Notes under the pieces: generated by a model
The model's input: only the letters and a program-made list of their open reading frames with translations
What the model was told of the DNA's origin: nothing
The model's database searches: none
Shown here: positions 57,954 to 64,000 of the stretch, piece after piece
Position numbering within the stretch: the first letter of the stretch is position 1
How the letters are laid out: every line of letters starts with the position of its first letter
Assembly (NCBI GenBank): GCA_017591395.1
Contig: WEDG01000308.1
Location: forward strand, 62,001 to 126,000
Source of the DNA: Schistocephalus solidus
Lineage: Eukaryota; Platyhelminthes; Cestoda; Diphyllobothriidea; Diphyllobothriidae
DNA: 64,000 nt
Direction of reading: 5' to 3'
Program-made: the position numbers and the translations under genes

Positions 57954-58339
57954 ACAACTTGGCCTTGGGACCGGCAAACATCGCCTTGCCCAGTGAGTTG
58001 CTTAGTTTAGATCATTATTTAACTCTAACCGTATGTACTCCACCTTTCAATGTGAAAATAAGACAAAGGTATACGGGAAAGTGCAGTATGTTGTTAAATT
58101 CCCTTCAGTTGGTGTGAGCTGAACCTGCTGGTAGCCTTAGCACCCAGATTTGGAGGCGTTTTTACTCAGTCCTGAGGCGTTCACAGTATATAACGACCGA
58201 TTATTAAGCCGCTTGATAATAAACCAAAAACAGAAGGCTGTTTAGAAAGGGAGGCTGAAATGGAGAGTCATGACTTGTTTGCCGTAACCAGAGCTCAATC
58301 CCAGCCATTACGAACCCTAACCTTGAATTGAACGGAGGA

Positions 58340-58358
58340 GGGGGGGGGGGGGGGGGGG
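58340..58358 (+). repeat. Poly-G run
   Basis: A near-uninterrupted run of about 18 Gs follows GAGGAGG. It is a mononucleotide tract prone to slippage and read errors, close to the larger microsatellite cluster. Confidence 0.8.
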
Positions 58359-58456
58359 AGGAGGGTAAATAAAGTATGCAATATCGCCCTATCGAATGAG
58401 GCTGGTCAGTAACAGCAACGAAGCCAGAAACAGATACTTGGATACGATGGAAAGTT

Positions 58457-58694
<238 letters not shown>

Positions 58695-58730
58695 CAACGA
58701 CTTTGATAGTTTTGAAGAAGTAGAAGCACG

Positions 58731-58816
58731 ATGAGAAGAAGAGAAGAAGCAGAAGAAGAAGAAGAAGAAGAAGAAGAAGAAGAAGAAGAAGAAGAAAAGA
58801 AGAAGAAGAAGAAGAA
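58731..58816 (+). repeat. Trinucleotide microsatellite (AAG)n
   Basis: About 28 AAG units with a few interruptions (a CAG near 58750 and AAAA near 58796). It sits only 36 bases from the GAT tract, making a compound purine-rich microsatellite locus. Confidence 0.93.
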
Positions 58817-59165
58817 ACAAAGAGGGTAATGGTTGCGGCAGTAGTGATGGCTTCTCCAGGTTACGCGCCTCGCATAAATGTCTCCAGCCGTTGATCGTCC
58901 CAAATCAGAGTAACCTGAGATTTTAAAAAATGCCACTAGGTAGGCTAGCCACAAATTCTGCCAGAGCACATTTTATTTGATGATACGACGGGTGCGGAGG
59001 TGTGTCAGAGTACGAATGAAAGGCGTTAACGCAAATGTTGGCCGGTGTAATTACATTTTTAGCTGTTGCATACTCGAAGACAGAGACAAACGAATAGTAC
59101 GAGACAGAGAGATTAAACATGCATACGGTAGAATTGCTGGGCGGCCGCTTATCTATGGATAGTAT

Positions 59166-59600
59166 GCAGTGTCCCCTAAACGGGTCACTTGGTAGATGCA
59201 CCGGACCAACACGGGGTCAGATAAGGGCACGGCAGGTGTTATTCGGATGGACCTCCCATAAAAATATCGGACATGGGGGAGTGATGGCATGCGTGCATGC
59301 AGGCTCACGCCACATCAGCCACTCCTGTCATTTAAGACACCCCAACTCCATGGGATCTGATTCAGGCGCGGCGGCACGGTCAGGGAGTCCTTGGTCGCGC
59401 CGGTCAGCTGCGCCCGACCCCGCCTCTGATCTTCTTGGCTCTGTCTTGATACCGGACACAGACGGGTGAGTGGAGGCAGAGTGTGGTAGCTGCAGCGCAA
59501 GTCTAATAGCCCTCAAAACTAATCCACGCGCAAGCCACCGTCCCTGCACCACCATGCTATGGAGCACACGGTGGACAACGTCAAAACCGACGGTCGAACT
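59166..59600 (+). mobile_element. SINE-like element copy 2: unique head plus LINE 3' tail
   Basis: The head CCCCTAAACGGGTCACTTGG, GGACCAACACGGGGTCAGAT and AGGGCACGGCAGGTGTTAT matches the head at 30740. It then passes into LINE tail text (CACCCCAACTCCATGGGATC, GGCTCTGTCTTGATACCGG, CGCGCAAGCCACCGTCCCTG) and ends near 59605 in CCGACGGTCGAACTGTCGG, a good short inverted repeat. It keeps more of the tail than the copy at 30735. No coding capacity. Confidence 0.62.
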
Positions 59601-60016
59601 GTCGGATAGTATACCGTAAACTCATTGTTATTGATGATAAGCAACTCGATAATGGTTCGGCCAATAACATAAATGTGACTGAATGTTGACTCGTCATCGC
59701 CGGCGTTCAACGATGCTTCGGTAACCTTACTTTCAGGTCGCTCTCTGCCTCTGAAAGAAGATATTTGAATTTCAAAACCAGGTTCGGCAGGAGTAAAGCA
59801 AGAGTATCATTCAGACATGAAAAGTAAATTTATGTGTGCATCAAGTACTCCAATCTTGTCAAGTCCAGTTTGCATCTAGGTCCCTAAATCTGGGGACTGT
59901 TTGAAGGTTATTCGCTTACACCTAACTCGATCGCTTCAGTGTGCAATACACTTGAGGCAGCAATTCAGGTCTCTGAGAAGTGTGAGTCCATCTTAGGCTA
60001 TCCAGATTTGCTTCGC

Positions 60017-60188
<172 letters not shown>

Positions 60189-60189
60189 C

Positions 60190-61300
60190 CCCTTTAGGAG
60201 TAGTGCCTGGTTATGGGCAATATAATTAAGAACAACAAGATATCAGTGGGACATCATGCGTTCACGAAACAGCCGACTTACCGGTTCGATTCTCATCATG
60301 AATACTGTTAACGAGCCGGCTGATGTTCACGTTTTTACCCAGCCAGCTAAAATGCCATTGAAATTTGGTGTGTCTTTAAGTGCTATGACAGGCCACAGAG
60401 TACTCCAGTTGTGTGCTTTCATAAAATCGTAGAATACGGGTCGTGGCCGTTTGTCAAACTGCATTGTCGAGTCTCAGATACCATCTCTGGGATCTCCAGT
60501 ACCTACAACTCTGCGATATTTTGTCCCGTTAACGTCTCCTATTTAACTTCATTTCCTTCCCTGCACGGCATTCAAACTTGCAAACACCTACTGATCGGGT
60601 TTTAGATGCTTTTAAGACTAAAGACCTTTGGTCTTAGACAAGGTTCTTGGTCGTGGTCCTCCCAGCAGCCCAAATGTGACCAGTCCTAATAATGCGATAG
60701 GCAATGAATGCGTTGAAGGGATCTTTTTACGGCATCTGTTTCTACATCAGCTCCGTCAACGAGAAGTTGCTTCTCCTTCTGCACCGCACTGAGCGAGGAA
60801 TAACGTAAGTATTGTGCATCCACCATGCTTCATTGGCCACCGTTCGAGGAAGCAGGTTTCTACTGTTACACCCGTCCTTGTTAATATTGTGGCAGTTGCA
60901 TTCGTTAATTAACGCTCATCGATCGCTAACAGAACTCACTTGTTCCGCTTTGCGTCGACGCTCACTCTTGAGCAGCCGCACAGCGGCTAGTAGTAGTACA
61001 GGCAGATGAATATTGTCACCAAAGGCAAAGGAAACTGTTTTGTCTTTGTATTTGCCGGCAATATTAATCTACTCTGGCAGTGTCCGCGTAGTGTCGAGTA
61101 AGAAGTTCAACAGGAGCAAATTGCTACGCCCAAATCTCAGCAGGAACATCCCACCCACGCGTCAAACCCCGCGCCCTCCATCCCCCCCCCTACTCCAAAA
61201 ACGCAGGCAAGACTTGCAATACTTAAATCCGGTGAAGAATAACCCGCGTTTACGCTCGTTATATTTATCGTACTTCTTACCTTTATCTCCTTCCTTGTAA
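60190..61300. other. No supported gene
   Basis: Only short frames without motifs. Nothing in common with the repeat families of the window was seen. Confidence 0.4.
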
Positions 61301-61304
61301 ATAC

Positions 61305-61680
61305 ATACGACAATTCGATCATCGTATCCGACTGCGCCCACTGTGTGCGCTGGGGCGATGATTTGCGCATGATTTAGTTTATCGGGGATATTAGACTTCG
61401 GCAGCATCTACTGCACCAGCTGCTCCTCACCCAGGTGGGCCCGGTGTAATGTTCAAGTCAAAAAGACCGGAGGCGGAAGAGAGCGCAGGTGGCCGGTGCG
61501 TCGTGAGACCGCAACTGACAGTTCGACCGTCGATTTCGATTATGTCCACCATATGCTCCACAGCAGGGTGGTGTAGGGACGATGACTTGCACTGGATTAT
61601 AATGAAAGCAGACTTACACTGCATCTAACTCACTCTCTGTTCTACCGCATCTAGGCGTGTGACCACACGCCACTCCCTAT
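61305..61680 (-). repeat. Two LINE-tail fragments in tandem
   Basis: Reading on the plus strand, a decayed tail piece (CGACAATTCGATCATCGTAT, GCGCATGATTTAG, CACCCAGGTGGGCCCGGTG, AGACCGGAGGCGGAAGAG) is followed at 61515 by a second tail end (GACAGTTCGACCGTCG, CCACCATATGCTCCAC, GGGACGATGACTTGC). Both are in minus orientation, head to tail. They are either two nested insertions or a duplicated tail. Confidence 0.55.
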
Positions 61681-61689
61681 TTCCGGAAT

Positions 61690-64000
61690 TGGTTATGGGC
61701 GCTCATTCCCAATAATGCCTGAAGTGCCCCAATCTAGCCCCGTGTTTGTCTAATGCATCTACCGCGTGAACTGTTTAGGTGGCACTTGTAAATACGTCCA
61801 AATAGGGCCAAGCACCAGCAAGAAGGTAACAGTTTCGACATTAGCGACCCACTTCGGTTGGAGGACAACTTCCTCTAGTGCTTTTGTCGATGCAGTGACA
61901 CACTACTATGCAACCATTAGTAGTTATGGAAAGGAAATTCACCTGATCTAAAAACGGGTACCTGCGCTTCATTTAAGCAGCGGAAGCTCGATGTGGATCT
62001 ACTTATCACCCTCCCAGAGGCCCGACCTATGAACCAAGTAGGGTGAACACCTAATTTGCGTTGCTAATTGGATTTCGTTAGATAGTAGGGCTACTTCCCG
62101 CGATTAGAAGCTCAATTTTTATACTATTGTGGACTAGTAGGAAAGTGATTTAACTTATGCCGAAGACAGTTCAGGCGAATACTTGCGAAAGATGGTACTC
62201 CAAGTACTTAATACTCCCCTGCAGTAGTTTGCAGTAGTTCGAGAAAATTGAAAAAAATGTTTCGAAAGGATCGGTAAATAAATACGGGCACGGTTACAAG
62301 GGATCAATTTTTAGCACGTTAAAAAATGGCCAGCGTCTGCTCGCCCGAAAATTATGTGTCTGAAGCGTAACAGGTAGCGGAATAAAAAACGTCAAATTGT
62401 CCCCTCGTCGAAAAAAATAGGGGTCGACCAACGACACTTTCTACCTGTAGGTACCTATGCACATAACTTTATTGATAGTCCGATGCCGAGCTTAATATTG
62501 GGAAAACTATTCGCTGAAACTTAAGCTTGATGGTTTGGTCTCGACTTCACCGACGTCCGTAGTGATGACAAGAGTTCAGGAAGATTTCGTTATTGTCTTA
62601 ATTTCCGATATTTTCACCCAATTTAAATGAAGTGTTTTATAAGCCTGACAAGCATTCAAATGTAATAAAGCTTTTAAGAAAAAGTTCTAAAATGCATTGC
62701 AAATGGCGTTACTCAGAAAATTTGTGCATAAATGAGCAGAAATAACAACCTAGTCACTAAAGGGGGGCCAATTAAGTCTGAATGACTTCGTAAAAGTGTT
62801 TTAAGCCGAACTTGTTTTGTCTACGTATTAAGGTTCATTTTGACAACCGAAAACTGTCTGGAAAATAAGAAATCTTCTCTGAGGAAAAGAAAAGCAGACA
62901 ATATCTGGGTTGAAGTTACGGAGCCATTGAATTAAGGAAAAAGACTGAGTGGTGCCATAAACATACAAGGCTTTAAGTTAATTTCATATCAGGGGCAGAC
63001 AGACTAAGACAGCCAATGTTGAGATAGCAACAACTTTGCCGCTATAGCTGGCGAACGATACTGTGAAATCACTGACAAGTTCGCGTGACTTTCTAATTTT
63101 GCATAGGCGCCTAAAGAAAAAAGAGGATTTTTGTGCTTTGTAATCACCGCTGAAATTACTATGCTAGCCTGGGGCAAATCCTTCGGATTAAACCTTTATA
63201 GACTCAGTCTGAAAGTTTCTAGGACTATTTGAGCCAAATTCACCCACTTCAACGGAGTCCCCGCACTATATTCATAAACTACCGACAGAAGTATACAAAT
63301 TTTGCATGATTTACCATGCTGACGGCACAAGTACTAGCTAAAAACCCAGACACGTGTTTCGCGAATATGTTGCCTTTGAACGGCACTATCAGTTCATCAG
63401 CGGATGCTTGTAGGCCTGCCACTGTCGTTTAGATGACAGGTAGCGATTTTAACTCAGCTCAACTTTCCAGACAAAGTGCCCAATAGACTTTCGAATGGTA
63501 AGAACTTACTTAAGTGCGTCTGTGAACTTTTAAGCCTGAGACGTAGGGTCATTTAGCAAAGCATTCTGTCTTTTCTATGGCTTACCTTCTCCTTCGTCAG
63601 CCTTACCTTAAGATATCTAGACGTATGAGTAGCATCTGTTTTATCCCTTGCATTGTCGATGCAAATGCCAATTAACAAGGTTCATGTTAAATAAGGAACA
63701 ACAACTTCTGCAGCATTACTGATTCTGGAAAGTCAGGCTTTTGGGAGCGGGATGTTGGTCCTAAAATCTGCCGCTTCTTTTAAGACTGTTTACATCTTGC
63801 TCTGGTGATACCTATTGTGCAATATCCACAACTTTCTCAAGCTTTCCAGCGGAACTTACCAAGATATTCCTTTTAGTAGAGTGCCTTCTATTAATGGCTT
63901 GAAATTGCATGGGAAATTATTTTTCTGAACATATGCTCAGCAGGCATTTCGGAAACCAAGTGTTCTTAAAAAAACAGGTCGCGCTCGAGAGCTGTATTAA
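61690..64000. other. No supported gene (about 2.3 kb)
   Basis: AT-rich sequence with only short frames and no shared repeats. No RNA gene or splice-supported exon was found up to the window end. Confidence 0.4.

Overview
The window reads as nuclear DNA of a flatworm, most likely a diphyllobothriidean tapeworm (Spirometra/Dibothriocephalus/Schistocephalus type). This is inference. The genes are split by GT-AG introns and sit far apart. Most of the recognisable sequence is decayed retroelement. The dominant LINE, with an endonuclease, a reverse transcriptase and C-terminal C2H2 fingers, resembles predicted proteins I recall from those worms. No search could be run, so the taxon is unproven. Nothing looks bacterial or organellar.

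Layout. 1-6300: AT-rich start, then a near-full-length minus-strand LINE (435-6300). 6770-8900: an older decayed copy of it. 9050-14250: no clear gene, perhaps remains of another reverse transcriptase. 14260-15940: a 5'-truncated plus-strand LINE copy. 18363-21007 minus: a CYHR1/ZTRAF1-like RING plus TRAF-type zinc-finger gene whose C-terminal part changes frame twice. 23019-23100: a tRNA-like element. 26454-27422, 44647-45941 and 52113-54362, all plus: three diverged copies of one two-exon gene of unknown function with identical intron phase. Copy A has a frameshift in exon 2. 37565-40065 plus: a split coiled-coil gene, unrecognised, showing several apparent one-base losses. 47380-49660 minus: a LINE copy that lost its whole reverse transcriptase and finger region. 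57176-57953: a stretch open in two frames. 58440-60190: very long microsatellites.

Mobile and repeat content explains much of the rest. It includes the LINE family, a SINE-like family that joins an unrelated head to the LINE 3' tail (30735, 59166, decayed at 33030 and perhaps 22020), and a family of about 0.37-0.47 kb terminal-inverted-repeat elements with a core of degenerate telomere-like TTAGGG motifs (28996, 36696, 41439, 43840, partial at 56083).

The genes do not form an operon or a visible pathway. The three paralogues are a dispersed tandem family separated by repeat insertions and by the coiled-coil gene. Single-base indels recur in otherwise well-preserved coding sequence. They should be resolved as assembly error or true gene decay before any gene model here is trusted.
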